A stretch of 15,167 nt of DNA from Candidatus Zhuqueibacterota bacterium 4484_87 (GTDB taxonomy: Bacteria; Zhuqueibacterota; Zhuqueibacteria; Thermofontimicrobiales; Thermofontimicrobiaceae). Below are positions 1 to 8,471 of the stretch, piece by piece. The notes under the pieces were generated by a model. It was not told the DNA's origin and made no database searches. It saw only the letters and a list, made by a program, of their open reading frames with translations. Position 1 is the first letter of the stretch; every line of letters begins with the position of its first letter. The position numbers were made by a program, and so were the translations under genes. Where the stretch lies: the NCBI GenBank assembly GCA_002085355.1, contig NATN01000067.1:1-15167 (forward strand). Reading direction: 5' to 3'.

Positions 1-771
1 CTCATGTTTTTGATTGATGAACAAAATATAGGTCAATCATACAATCGATACAGCTATTTTTCTGTAGATATGAATGTCACAGAAAACACGCTGTTGGATA
101 AATTCATCCAGAGCGGTTTCGAATGCGTTGATCCGGCAACTGTTCGGCAAAATCTGCAGCAAGATCAGGCGTTAGCGGCTTTGCAGGGAAACACAAAAAT
201 GGCAGCGGCGATTGCCAAAAGATTAGGCGCTGAAGTCGTAATTACCGGCAAAGCAATTGCTAAAGTTGCCACGGGTTTAAATTTGGGTGGCATGAAATCC
301 TGCCAGGCAAATATCACGGCACGAGTTATCAAGGCGGATGTTGCAACGATCATCGCTACCAGCTCGGCTCACGCGGCGTACCCGCACATCGATGAAGTGA
401 CCGGGGGAACCGAAGCCATTAAAAAGGCTGCAAAAAAATTGGGTGATGATTTAATCGCAAAAATAACACAAAAATGGAAAGATGAATTTTATCGCGCGAC
501 AACTGTTAAGGTAGTCGTCCAGAACGTTAAATCGTTCAACGAACTGAATGATTTCAAAAATACGTTGAAATATCTCATTCGCGGCGTCAAAGACATCTAT
601 AGCCGCAACGTTACCGGTTCCACCGCGGAATTGGATGTGAAAATCACCGGCAACGCCAGCCAGTTAGCGCGAGAACTGGAAAAAAAGAATCTTGATAAAT
701 TTGATGTCAGGATTATTGGTATGAGCATGAATAAAATTACAGTACAAATTTCAGAAAAAACTGATTTGTGA
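1..771 (+). CDS. CsgG/FlgT-like envelope protein, 5'-truncated by the window edge
   Basis: The frame is open to the first base of the window (CTC precedes the first ATG at position 4), and the protein begins in the middle of a fold, so the true start is probably upstream. What remains (about 256 residues) has a short alpha/beta segment ending in GFECVDPATVRQ, then a stretch with AKRLGAEVVITGKAIAK. This is the pattern of the N-terminal half of CsgG/FlgT-type proteins, where an LGA[DE]xxVxG strand follows a degraded nucleotide-binding-like fold. The C-terminal third (about 170-250) resembles a small repeat domain with alternating hydrophobic strands. It lies 49 bases upstream of the next gene with no terminator between, so the two are probably co-transcribed. 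Proteins of this group act in the periplasm or outer membrane in assembly of secreted structures. The exact role here is not visible, and the family call rests on motif resemblance only. Confidence 0.65.
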   Translation, partial: LMFLIDEQNIGQSYNRYSYFSVDMNVTENTLLDKFIQSGFECVDPATVRQNLQQDQALAALQGNTKMAAAIAKRLGAEVVITGKAIAKVATGLNLGGMKSCQANITARVIKADVATIIATSSAHAAYPHIDEVTGGTEAIKKAAKKLGDDLIAKITQKWKDEFYRATTVKVVVQNVKSFNELNDFKNTLKYLIRGVKDIYSRNVTGSTAELDVKITGNASQLARELEKKNLDKFDVRIIGMSMNKITVQISEKTDL

Positions 772-820
772 TATTAATAATAATTTTTGCAACAAAAAGA
801 TTTAGTATGAGGAGATAGTA

Positions 821-1747
821 ATGAGAAAGATTCACAATATTGCAATTCTGTCTTTATTAGTTATGACTTTTATCGTGCCCTTTAAAATTTGGGGACAGGA
901 CAAGGCACGTATCAAAAAAAGAGTCGCTGTTTTTGAGTTTGAGGACAAAACAGATCATCGCTATCACTGGTGGTCAGGCCAGTCCGTCGGGCAGGGGATG
1001 TCTGACATGCTGGTTACAGAACTTGTGAAGACCGGGAAATACAAAGTCATTGAACGAGGCGCTCTGGACAAACTGATGAAGGAACAAAGTCTGGGAATGA
1101 GCGGCGCAGTTACTCCCGAAAGTGCTGCAAAAGCAGGAAAATTGCTGGGTGTGGAAATCGCTGTGGTTGGTGCAGTGACAGAATTCGGCCACTCACGAGG
1201 CGGCACTGGCGGACGCATAAAAAATATTCGTGTTGGCGTTTCCAAACAAGCGGCAACCGTGGGCATCGATGTTCGTCTCATCAATGTGGAAACAGGAGAA
1301 ATTTTAGCAGCGGAACACATTCGCAAAGAAAAGTCTAAAAAAGGACTTTCTTTTGGCACGCCCAAATTTAGTTTTGACAACAAAAACAAATTTGACGAAT
1401 CAATTGTTGGAAAAGCAACTCGCGAAGCCATCGAAGATATTATCAAGTTACTGGATGATAAAGCAGCGAGCATGCCTTGGCAGGCGAAAATCATCAAAGT
1501 TGCCGGAAGTCAGATTTACATCAATTCCGGTGCTGATGCGGGCGTCAAAAATGGTGATGTCTTTGTTGTCTATTCCAAGGGAGAAGATCTCATTGATCCG
1601 GACACAGGCCTTTCGCTGGGATCTGTCGATACAAAAATCGGAAAAATTAAAGTTGTTAATAACAGCATTGGTCAGGGGAAAGCCTCAATATGCACCGTTG
1701 TTGAGGGCGCTGGTTTTGCCCGCGGTAATTTTGTACGTTTAAAATAG
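821..1747 (+). CDS. CsgG-family outer-membrane assembly/transport protein (paralog A)
   Basis: 308 residues. The ATG follows a GAGGAG ribosome binding site at a good distance. Residues 1-25 form a signal peptide (basic MRK start, hydrophobic core, cleavage near WG-Q) without a lipobox Cys, so it should be cut by signal peptidase I, unlike E. coli CsgG, which is a lipoprotein. The CsgG core runs from about 33 to 220: RVAVFEFED, DMLVTELVKTGKYKVIERG, EQSLGMSGAVTPESAAKAGK and LLGVEIAVVGAVTEF are the family hallmarks. A C-terminal domain of about 80 residues (INSGADAGVKNGDVFVVYSK, GKIKVV, ending GNFVRLK) resembles the FlgT C-terminal beta domain. CsgG proper forms the curli secretion channel. Proteins with this extra domain are widespread in FCB bacteria and mostly uncharacterised, so a role in envelope assembly is inference. 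A hairpin terminator follows directly. Confidence 0.88.
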   Translation: MRKIHNIAILSLLVMTFIVPFKIWGQDKARIKKRVAVFEFEDKTDHRYHWWSGQSVGQGMSDMLVTELVKTGKYKVIERGALDKLMKEQSLGMSGAVTPESAAKAGKLLGVEIAVVGAVTEFGHSRGGTGGRIKNIRVGVSKQAATVGIDVRLINVETGEILAAEHIRKEKSKKGLSFGTPKFSFDNKNKFDESIVGKATREAIEDIIKLLDDKAASMPWQAKIIKVAGSQIYINSGADAGVKNGDVFVVYSKGEDLIDPDTGLSLGSVDTKIGKIKVVNNSIGQGKASICTVVEGAGFARGNFVRLK

Positions 1748-1764
1748 TTTTTTCAATTTATTAT

Positions 1765-1802
1765 AAGCCTGACAGGTAAAATTTTTTACTTGCCAGGCTT
1801 TT
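1765..1802 (+). terminator. Rho-independent terminator after CsgG paralog A
   Basis: Arms AAGCCTG and CAGGCTT pair perfectly and extend inwards through a near-complementary ACAGGTAAA / TTTACTTGC section. The 3' arm runs into a short T-rich tail. It begins 18 bases after the stop codon of the CsgG-family gene. Confidence 0.75.
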
Positions 1803-1881
1803 CAATTTTCAGAAAGCAAATGTACCTCTGCACGTACGGCTCATTAGCAAATTTGACGCAAAAAGTTAGTTGGTTTTGAAA

Positions 1882-1888
1882 AAAGGAG
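1882..1888 (+). promoter_or_regulatory. Ribosome binding site that favours a non-ATG start
   Basis: AAAGGAG is the only strong Shine-Dalgarno sequence ahead of the second CsgG paralog. It lies 18 bases from the first ATG (1907), which is too far for efficient use, but 6 bases from an in-frame ATA at 1895. Either initiation occurs at AUA, or the ATG is used with a poorly placed site. Confidence 0.5.
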
Positions 1889-1906
1889 CGCCATATAAAA
1901 ATCGCC

Positions 1907-2872
1907 ATGATTGGGAGAAAATCGACCATTCTATTGACGCATACTTTTAGTGTCGTTGCCTTGCTAATTTTGATTCTTTTCCTGCCTAATTGTGCCATTA
2001 TTCCGGAATTGAACACTGTGCGCATTGACAAAATTGCTCGTGGCCCAGAATTTGCACCGTATTCAGGCATCAGAAAGAGAGTGGCAGTGCTGGATTTTGA
2101 AAATGTCTCCGGTTTTGGAACTGAAAAGTTTGGCAGCGCGATTGCGGACATGCTGGTTAGCCGGTTAGCACGTTCGGGAAGGTTTATTTTAATAGAGAGA
2201 TCCAGTATCCAGCAAATTTTGAGAGAGCAAGCGCTGGGGCAGAGCGGTGTCATTACTGAAGAATCGGCCCCGCAGGTCGGGAAGTTGCTCGGTGTGGAGA
2301 CTCTCGTTATGGGAAAAATAATCTATGCCGGTCAGCAAACGGGCGGTGGGAAGATCAAAAATGATGAAGATAAATGGAAATTTGCGCTGAAAGCTACGGT
2401 AGGATTTGTCACGATTTCTTACCGCATGGTTTCTGTCGAAACTGGGGAAGTCATTTTTGCCGACAATGTTTCGGAGAAAGAAATTAGACCCGGGATTGGT
2501 CTGCAAACCAAAGATTATGATTTTGATACGATGTTTGATTTTGACGAGACAGTCGTCGGAATTGCAGTACAAAAAGCGATTAACAAAATTGCCCTGAAAA
2601 TTGCCAGTTATGCAGATGCGATTCAATGGGTAGGGACTGTAATTCAAACCAAAAATGATTCGATTGTATATTTTAAGCCGGGAGTCGCTTCGGGAATCAA
2701 AAGGGGGCAGATTTTCAATGTTTTTGACGCAAATCCGCTCGCAGGTCGTCCCAAAGCACGCATTAAAGCGACCGGATTTATCGGGGATAAAGTGACGCGC
2801 GCCAGATTGGTGATTGGCAGTAATGTCGCGCGAGGAGATCGCGTGAAATTACTTTCTGTATCCAAACAATAG
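1907..2872 (+). CDS. CsgG-family lipoprotein (paralog B)
   Basis: 321 residues from the ATG at 1907. An in-frame ATA at 1895 is better spaced from the AAAGGAG site and would add four residues (ATA-Lys-Ile-Ala). The N-terminus is a long hydrophobic signal ending LFLPNC, so Cys29 is a probable lipidation site, although Pro-Asn before the Cys is not a textbook lipobox. The CsgG core then runs with RVAVLDFENVSG, DMLVSRLARSGRFILIERS, REQALGQSGVITEESAPQVG and KLLGVETLVMGKI, parallel to the gene upstream. The two are clearly diverged duplicates. The C-terminal 75 residues (VYFKPGVASGIKRGQIFNVF, then VARGDRVKLL) again resemble the FlgT C-terminal domain. The upstream terminator suggests separate transcription from paralog A. 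The FecR gene follows after 20 bases, so these two probably form an operon. Function in envelope assembly or secretion is inferred. Confidence 0.87.
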   Translation: MIGRKSTILLTHTFSVVALLILILFLPNCAIIPELNTVRIDKIARGPEFAPYSGIRKRVAVLDFENVSGFGTEKFGSAIADMLVSRLARSGRFILIERSSIQQILREQALGQSGVITEESAPQVGKLLGVETLVMGKIIYAGQQTGGGKIKNDEDKWKFALKATVGFVTISYRMVSVETGEVIFADNVSEKEIRPGIGLQTKDYDFDTMFDFDETVVGIAVQKAINKIALKIASYADAIQWVGTVIQTKNDSIVYFKPGVASGIKRGQIFNVFDANPLAGRPKARIKATGFIGDKVTRARLVIGSNVARGDRVKLLSVSKQ

Positions 2873-2895
2873 AAAAATCATTACAGGAGGTTGTG

Positions 2896-3633
2896 ATGAA
2901 TGCAGCACGATACGGCATCATAGTTTTATTGTTGTCATTTTTTGCCCTGGGTTTTGTTCGTTCAGACGAGCGTACAATCGGCCGGGTAAATTTTATTTTG
3001 GGCGATCAGGGCGCTATTCGCGTCCACCATCCGGGCAATACCCAATGGCAGCGGGCACAATTATACGCGCCGGTTTACAATGGCGACCGATTTCGCACGC
3101 TTCAGGAGTCGCGCTGCGAAATTAAATTGGGCAAAAAAGGAGTCATTCGAATCGGAGAAAATGCCGATCTGGTGCTTCGCTATAATCCAAAGAAAAAGAC
3201 AAATAAATCAACACTCTCCAAGGGCAGATTCTGGGCGAGTTTAAAAGGATTTTTTAATCGTGGTAGTTTTCTCATTCGCACGCCAACTGCTGTGTGTGCA
3301 GTCCGGGGTACGATTTATAGCATTGATGCTGATTCCACGACAAAAATTTCTGTGTACGACGGGAAAGTTGATGTAGGGCCTGCGTGGTTTGCTGAGGCCG
3401 ATTCAGTTCCCAGAGTACCTCAACAACGTTCTCTTCAGCCGACAGAAGTACCTGGGCCTACAGAAGTGCCTGGCCCTTTTGAGGTGAGTCTGGAACAGTG
3501 GGTACAGATTGTTGCCGGTTATCAGATCGAGATTCGCGCTGACGGAAAATACAGCAAAACAAAAATTGATCCCAGTCAGGATAAAAAAGACGATTGGGTG
3601 AATTGGAATTTACAACGGGATGGGCAGAAGTAA
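2896..3633 (+). CDS. FecR-domain exported protein
   Basis: 245 residues from the ATG at 2896, placed 5 bases after a strong AGGAGG site. A GTG at 2893 is also in frame but too close to that site. Residues 1-23 form a signal peptide or N-terminal membrane anchor. The FecR domain follows (about 30-160): a loading region with ...YNGDRFRTLQESRCEIKLGK and the diagnostic FLIRTPTAVCAVRGTIYSI, then TKISVYDGKVDVG. A low-complexity insert with two and a half EVPGP units separates this from a final WVQIVAGYQIEI strand typical of FecR ends. In TonB systems FecR is an anti-sigma factor, but FecR domains in FCB genomes often occur in stand-alone envelope proteins. No sigma factor or TonB receptor is next door, so a structural or carbohydrate-binding envelope role is more likely than regulation. 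Probably co-transcribed with the CsgG-type lipoprotein upstream. Confidence 0.85.
   Translation: MNAARYGIIVLLLSFFALGFVRSDERTIGRVNFILGDQGAIRVHHPGNTQWQRAQLYAPVYNGDRFRTLQESRCEIKLGKKGVIRIGENADLVLRYNPKKKTNKSTLSKGRFWASLKGFFNRGSFLIRTPTAVCAVRGTIYSIDADSTTKISVYDGKVDVGPAWFAEADSVPRVPQQRSLQPTEVPGPTEVPGPFEVSLEQWVQIVAGYQIEIRADGKYSKTKIDPSQDKKDDWVNWNLQRDGQK
3439..3486 (+). repeat. 18-bp tandem repeat coding EVPGP units
   Basis: Two consecutive 18-base units (3439-3456 and 3457-3474) encode PTEVPG, followed by a partial third unit encoding PFEV. The third-position differences between units suggest the expansion is not brand new. It forms a Pro-rich linker inside the FecR-domain protein. Confidence 0.8.
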
Positions 3634-3989
3634 TTCCGATTTTTTAAAATTGTACGTGCAAAAATTTTCAATGAGAAGTTTTTTACTATTTTGCAAATCT
3701 GAAGAGACACCGAATTATTTTTAATCAGATTGTTTGAAAAATTAGTCCGGTTGCGCAATTTTACCGGACTTTTTTTGCACATTGAAACGATTGCCCCGTG
3801 AGTTCTGCAATTTTCTCGACTGCAAAAAATTATGCAAACCCGAATGCAGGTTCATGCAAATGGAGAAAATTTACAAAAAGATACATGTGGCGTCTGAATT
3901 TTATTGATTACTATATTGTCGAAGTATTGTCCTGCTGGTGCAAATGAATAGTCACAAAAATAGAATTTGAATAAAATGAAATTTTGGCA
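3634..3989. other. 356-bp intergenic region
   Basis: It holds the terminator of the FecR gene (3744-3776) and then about 210 AT-rich bases ahead of the DUF512 gene. ATGCAAA occurs twice in its middle (around 3832 and 3854). A TATATT-like hexamer lies near 3912, but I could not pair it with a good -35. No RNA gene or conserved leader was recognised. Confidence 0.5.
3744..3776 (+). terminator. Rho-independent terminator after FecR gene
   Basis: Perfect 8-base arms AGTCCGGT and ACCGGACT enclose an 11-base loop, and the 3' arm runs into a continuous T tract. This is a textbook intrinsic terminator, closing the envelope cluster 110 bases after the FecR stop codon. Confidence 0.9.
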
Positions 3990-5273
3990 ATGAAAATAAT
4001 TTCTGTTGAAAAAAATAGCCTTGCTGAACAAATTGGGGTTTTAGCGGGCGACGAAATGATCGCAATTAATGGCGAGCCGATTCGTGATCCCATTGATTAC
4101 CGATTTCATGTGAGCGATGAATATCTGGAAATTGAACTGCAACGGCAAGGCGAGACCGTCATTCTGGAAATCGAAAAAGATTACGACGATGATTTGGGCG
4201 TAATCTTTGAAGAAATTCAATATCGACATTGCGGCAATAAATGCATTTTTTGTTTCATTGATCAAAATCCTCCCGGCCTACGTGATGCACTCTATTTCAA
4301 GGATGAGGATTACCGCCTGTCCTTCATTTACGGCAATTATGTGACGCTGACCAATGTTGGCAGAAAAGATTTGCAACGAATTGCTGAGCAGCGACTGTCG
4401 CCGCTCTACGTTTCGGTTCATGCGACTGACCTCGAAACGAGAAAACTCATGCTGGGGATTCGCGGTGACGATAAATTGCTGGAGAAAATCGAATTCTTGA
4501 CGGACAACGGTATCGAACTCCACACGCAAATCGTACTTTGCCCGGGAATTAATGACCGGGAAATTTTGGATCGAACAATTGATGATTTGGCAAAATTTTT
4601 CCCCGCAGTCCAGTCTATTGCAATTGTCCCGCTGGGATTGACGCGCCACCGTCAGGAACTTTATCCCTTGCAACCAATGACTCCTGATTTTGCTGCGCAA
4701 GTCATTGAGCAACTGGAGCCAAAGAGCAAGCTTTTTAAAGAAAAATTGGGACAATATTTAATTTACCTTGCGGATGAATTTTATTTGCAGGCAAAGAAAC
4801 CACTTCCGTCAGCGGAACGTTATGATGAGTTTCCCCAGATCGAAAATGGCGTGGGCATGACACGGGAATTCCTGGATAGCTTTCAGGAACAAATAGCTTC
4901 TTTCCCGCATAGAATAAAGCAACCGATTCGATTAGTTATGGTTACTGCGAAATCCGCTGAACCGGTGATGAGACAGGAAATTTATCCGGCACTGGCGAGG
5001 ATAGCAAATTTGTCCGTGGAAATTGTTCCGGTAACAAATCGATTTTACGGTGATTCTGTTACAGTAACCGGATTGCTCACCGGTCAGGATATTTTTAATC
5101 AGTTGAAATTGATTGATCCTGCGGATTTAGTTTTGCTGCCGGGGAATTGCGTCAACTTTGAAGGCGTTTTTTTGGATGAATGGACGCCGGAACAACTATC
5201 AAAAGAATTGAATCAACGGGCGCTGGTCTTTGACGATGATTGGAATTCGTTGCTACAAAATTTGAATGAATGA
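3990..5273 (+). CDS. DUF512 protein with PDZ and radical-SAM-like Cys motif
   Basis: 427 residues from the ATG at 3990. An in-frame TTG at 3984 is the only alternative, and neither has a clear ribosome binding site. Domains in order: an N-terminal PDZ-like segment (1-65; SLAEQIGVLAGDEMIAINGE), then C81-x3-C85-x2-C88 in CGNKCIFCFIDQNP, the spacing that binds the 4Fe-4S cluster of radical SAM enzymes, followed by barrel-like strands (YVSVHATD, THTQIVLCPGIND-type region, SIAIVPLGLT). The C-terminal DUF512 domain (about 290-425) contains FYGDSVTVTGLLTGQDI. The architecture matches the conserved PDZ/DUF512 family, whose substrate is unknown. From memory, in many Firmicutes this gene also sits beside der, so the neighbourhood may be conserved. 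It lies 73 bases upstream of der. The catalytic role is inferred from the cysteine motif alone. Confidence 0.9.
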   Translation: MKIISVEKNSLAEQIGVLAGDEMIAINGEPIRDPIDYRFHVSDEYLEIELQRQGETVILEIEKDYDDDLGVIFEEIQYRHCGNKCIFCFIDQNPPGLRDALYFKDEDYRLSFIYGNYVTLTNVGRKDLQRIAEQRLSPLYVSVHATDLETRKLMLGIRGDDKLLEKIEFLTDNGIELHTQIVLCPGINDREILDRTIDDLAKFFPAVQSIAIVPLGLTRHRQELYPLQPMTPDFAAQVIEQLEPKSKLFKEKLGQYLIYLADEFYLQAKKPLPSAERYDEFPQIENGVGMTREFLDSFQEQIASFPHRIKQPIRLVMVTAKSAEPVMRQEIYPALARIANLSVEIVPVTNRFYGDSVTVTGLLTGQDIFNQLKLIDPADLVLLPGNCVNFEGVFLDEWTPEQLSKELNQRALVFDDDWNSLLQNLNE

Positions 5274-5314
5274 TAATTTATTGAGAATTTTGGCCTTTCA
5301 CAGGTTTGAAAAGC

Positions 5315-5328
5315 TCATGTGCACATGA
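5315..5328. promoter_or_regulatory. 14-bp perfect palindrome upstream of der
   Basis: TCATGTGCACATGA equals its own reverse complement and lies 18 bases before the der start codon. It is further flanked by CTTTCA (5295) and TGAAAG (5326). It could be an operator or an mRNA hairpin near the ribosome binding region. No regulator is identified. Confidence 0.3.
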
Positions 5329-5346
5329 AAGATTTAAAATAAAATT

Positions 5347-6660
5347 ATGAAAAAACCAATATTAGCAATAATAGGCCGCCCAAATGTCGGCAAATCGACT
5401 CTCTACAACCGAATTATTCGAAAACGTGATGCCATCGTTGATGACCAACCCGGAGTGACGCGCGACCGAAAATATGCAGACGCGGACTGGGCAGGCGTTG
5501 CGTTTACGCTCATTGACACGGGCGGCTATCTTCCGGATAAAGAAAATCTGATTCATCAGGCGGTTGTCAATCAGGTGCATCTCGCAGTCAATGAAGCAGA
5601 CGTCATCGTGCTCGTGCTGGACGTCACTACCGGAATCACTTCGCTGGACGCGGAAGTTGCCAATATTTTGAAGCGAAGTAACAAACCCGTGGTCATCGCC
5701 GTGAACAAGGTGGACAACCGGGAGCGGGAATTGGATGCGATGGAGTTTTACCAGTTGGGCATGGGAGATCCGATTCCGATCTCGGCGCTTGGGGGCAGAA
5801 ATATCGGTGATTTTCTGGATAAAGTTGTTGAGAAATTTCCTCGCCTGACACCGGAAGAAGAGAAGACTGATGAAACGATCAAAATTGCCGTGGTTGGCAG
5901 ACCCAATGTAGGCAAATCTTCTTTTGTCAATGCGCTTTTAGGCGAAGAACGCCATATTGTCACGGAAATTCCCGGCACTACACGCGACGCCATCGATTCT
6001 CCTTTCAAACATTACGGGCAGGATTTCCTTCTCATTGATACCGCAGGATTACGTAAACGATCAAAGGTCAAAGAGTCGGTCGAATACTTTTCCACGGTGC
6101 GAACTTTTGCCGGTATTCATCGCTGCGATGTGGCGGTAGTCATCATCGATGCCACTGAGGGGCTAACAGATCAGGATAAAAATATTATCGAAGAAGCAGT
6201 GAAGTTCAAAAAAGGGATCCTTTTGGCAGTGAACAAGTGGGATTTGATTGAAAAAGATACTTACACTGCCAAAGAGTTTGAGGCGGATATCAGGGAGGAA
6301 ATTCCTTTTGCCAGTTTTGTCCCCATCATTTTTATCTCAGCGCTGACCCGCCAGCGTGTATTCAAAGTTGTTGAGAGTGTGAAAAATATTTATCAGGAGC
6401 GTCAGAAAAAGATTAAAACCAGTGAATTGAATCAGTATTTTGAGCCAATTTTAGCGCAGACAACGCCGGCAGCAGTGGCCGGAAAAGAGATAAAAATAAA
6501 ATATATCACCCAAGTGAAAAATAGGCCCCCAATTTTTGCATTTTTTTGCAACTTCCCGGATTTGATTAAATCTAATTATAAAGCATTTCTGGAAAGAAAA
6601 ATACGCGAACAATACGGATTTGTGGGAGTCCCTGTTACAATCGTTTTCAGGAGAAAATAA
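5347..6660 (+). CDS. der: Ribosome biogenesis GTPase Der (EngA)
   Basis: 437 residues, the usual length for Der. Two tandem GTPase domains are complete. The first has a P-loop at 10-18 (GRPNVGKST), DTGG and NKVD. The second has a P-loop at 184-192 (GRPNVGKSS), DTAG and NKWD. After about residue 350 comes the KH-like C-terminal domain ending GFVGVPVTIVFRRK, characteristic of the family. Der is an essential cytoplasmic GTPase that acts late in assembly of the large (50S) ribosomal subunit. The Shine-Dalgarno sequence ahead of the ATG is weak. The stop codon lies 3 bases before the TTG start of the protease gene, whose binding site sits inside the end of der, so the two are translationally coupled or at least co-transcribed. 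Confidence 0.98.
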   Translation: MKKPILAIIGRPNVGKSTLYNRIIRKRDAIVDDQPGVTRDRKYADADWAGVAFTLIDTGGYLPDKENLIHQAVVNQVHLAVNEADVIVLVLDVTTGITSLDAEVANILKRSNKPVVIAVNKVDNRERELDAMEFYQLGMGDPIPISALGGRNIGDFLDKVVEKFPRLTPEEEKTDETIKIAVVGRPNVGKSSFVNALLGEERHIVTEIPGTTRDAIDSPFKHYGQDFLLIDTAGLRKRSKVKESVEYFSTVRTFAGIHRCDVAVVIIDATEGLTDQDKNIIEEAVKFKKGILLAVNKWDLIEKDTYTAKEFEADIREEIPFASFVPIIFISALTRQRVFKVVESVKNIYQERQKKIKTSELNQYFEPILAQTTPAAVAGKEIKIKYITQVKNRPPIFAFFCNFPDLIKSNYKAFLERKIREQYGFVGVPVTIVFRRK

Positions 6661-6663
6661 CTA

Positions 6664-8466
6664 TTGAGAATATTGAGAAATTTTTTAATTGCTGCCTTAC
6701 TGTTTTCTATTGAGATTAATACCGGAGTCACTCAGATTGCTCCCGGTTACTTAAAAGCCCAATTTGAATCAGGCGAATTGAGCTATATTCAATATTTGGA
6801 GTACAGTGCATTGAATTTGTATGAGCCAGATCTGGTGCCGTCAGATTACCGCGTAGCTGCGTCTACCATTCCGCAACGCAGCGGAACATTTCTCATCCAG
6901 CAGATAAAAGAGCACTGGGACGAATTGAGCACAGACGCGCAGAGAATCCTTGCAAAACATTTGCAGCGCCGGAATGATTTGCCTTACAGCTACGTCACGC
7001 CAGACGGACAGTTTCGGATTCATTATACGACTTCCGGTAACGATGCAGTGGATGCGACTGACGCAAACAAGAATGACATTCCTGATTATGTAGAAATTAC
7101 CGGGGAGAATTTTCAATACATTCATCATTTACTGATTGACAGTCTCGGTTACAAGCCTCCTGCGTCGGACTCCAGCGGCAATGGTAAACAATTTGACGTC
7201 TATCTTGTTAATTTGGGCGTTTATTATGGCGTTACTTATCTCGAAAAGCTTGTACCCGGTTCTGATAATAGATATTCCTGTTACATGGAAATCGAGAATG
7301 ACTTTCGCGGTTTTCCCACGCCGCCGATTGAATCGCTCAAAGTAACATCGGCGCACGAATATTTTCACGTTGTACAGGTTAATTATGCCTATCGCGATCA
7401 GGATGTTTTTTTTATGGAAATGTCTTCCGTATGGATGGAAGATTTCGCCCATGCAGATGTGAATGATTATCTGAATTATCTGCCAAGTTTTTTCGATCAC
7501 ATCAATTATCCTTTTTCTTATGCGAATAATAGCTATGAGTATGCCTCAGCGCTGTGGAATCACATGATTGTCCGTAAATATGGACCTGACGTAATTCGGA
7601 AAATTTGGGAGACAATCCCGCAGGAAAATGCATTGCAAGCGATCAGGGATGTGCTGCCAATTTACGGATCTTCATTTGAAAGAGAATTATCTTCATTTGG
7701 GCTCTGGAATTATTTTACCGGAACGCGCAGTGATACAATGAATTTTTATCCGGAAGGAAATCTCTATCCGGAAGTTCATTTTAATCAACAACAGACTTTG
7801 CTGGATAGTCATGTCTTTATGGAAGGCAACATGAGCAAGTTGTCTTCTGCATTTTTTCGCGTGATGGATTTGCCGCATAATTATTCAATCGGCGTTATCA
7901 TAACGAATTTTGAGACGCCGATAAAAACCTCCTATGGAAATTTCGATCCTTCCGATAAGGAGGAATTGAGTTTCGACCTTTATCTTTTACCTCATGATTC
8001 ATTAGCACAGCGGGATTTTCTGGTTGCCAATCAATTGATAAAAATCAGCGATATTCATGCCATTCGATTGAATATTCGTCAAAAAGATAATTGGGCTGCC
8101 CAGGCGGTTGTTTTTGATCCGGAATTGAATTACAAAGTTACACAGTTCTTTCCGGCTTTTGTCGCCGAAGAGAATCAAAATTTCATCCAAAATATTTTCC
8201 CCAATCCATTCGTCTTTGGTGTGAACGGGCCTCTGGTTATTTCAGCCTATTTGCATGATGAAGATATGGGGAAATTGTACATTTATTCTTCCGATGGCCG
8301 CAAAATGAAATCATTTTCCTTTGATGCGTCAAATTTTTATTTTACGACTTTTGAATGGGACGGCGTGACCGACAACGGGAGTGTTGCCGGCAGCGGTATT
8401 TACGTGGCAGTGCTGCGCATTGGGAATAAAACAAATATCAAAAAATTTGCCATCATCAGAAAGTGA
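6664..8466 (+). CDS. Secreted HExxH metalloprotease with C-terminal sorting domain
   Basis: 600 residues starting at TTG, chosen because AGGAG at 6649 is ideally spaced and no ATG lies near. The N-terminus (about 1-24) is a signal peptide. A segment DANKNDIPDYVEI near 135 resembles the Asp-rich preface of MXAN_6640-type putative metalloproteases. The zinc motif is HEYFH (His231, Glu232, His235), followed by FFMEMSSVWMED (Glu252 and Glu259 are candidate third ligands). The last 90 residues (IFPNPF..., then EWDGVTDNGSVAGSGIYVAV, ending in Lys/Arg-rich KKFAIIRK) form a C-terminal domain of the type IX secretion sorting kind found in FCB phyla. It should thus be exported to the periplasm and then to the cell surface or medium. 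It overlaps no gene but abuts der and the M50 gene. Substrate unknown. Confidence 0.9.
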   Translation: MRILRNFLIAALLFSIEINTGVTQIAPGYLKAQFESGELSYIQYLEYSALNLYEPDLVPSDYRVAASTIPQRSGTFLIQQIKEHWDELSTDAQRILAKHLQRRNDLPYSYVTPDGQFRIHYTTSGNDAVDATDANKNDIPDYVEITGENFQYIHHLLIDSLGYKPPASDSSGNGKQFDVYLVNLGVYYGVTYLEKLVPGSDNRYSCYMEIENDFRGFPTPPIESLKVTSAHEYFHVVQVNYAYRDQDVFFMEMSSVWMEDFAHADVNDYLNYLPSFFDHINYPFSYANNSYEYASALWNHMIVRKYGPDVIRKIWETIPQENALQAIRDVLPIYGSSFERELSSFGLWNYFTGTRSDTMNFYPEGNLYPEVHFNQQQTLLDSHVFMEGNMSKLSSAFFRVMDLPHNYSIGVIITNFETPIKTSYGNFDPSDKEELSFDLYLLPHDSLAQRDFLVANQLIKISDIHAIRLNIRQKDNWAAQAVVFDPELNYKVTQFFPAFVAEENQNFIQNIFPNPFVFGVNGPLVISAYLHDEDMGKLYIYSSDGRKMKSFSFDASNFYFTTFEWDGVTDNGSVAGSGIYVAVLRIGNKTNIKKFAIIRK

Positions 8467-8471
8467 TAACT

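Noticed and set aside
964..1497. 177-codon minus-strand ORF over the first CsgG paralog
   Set aside because: It is fully antisense to a gene with a strong family match, and it has no start signal and no recognisable motif.
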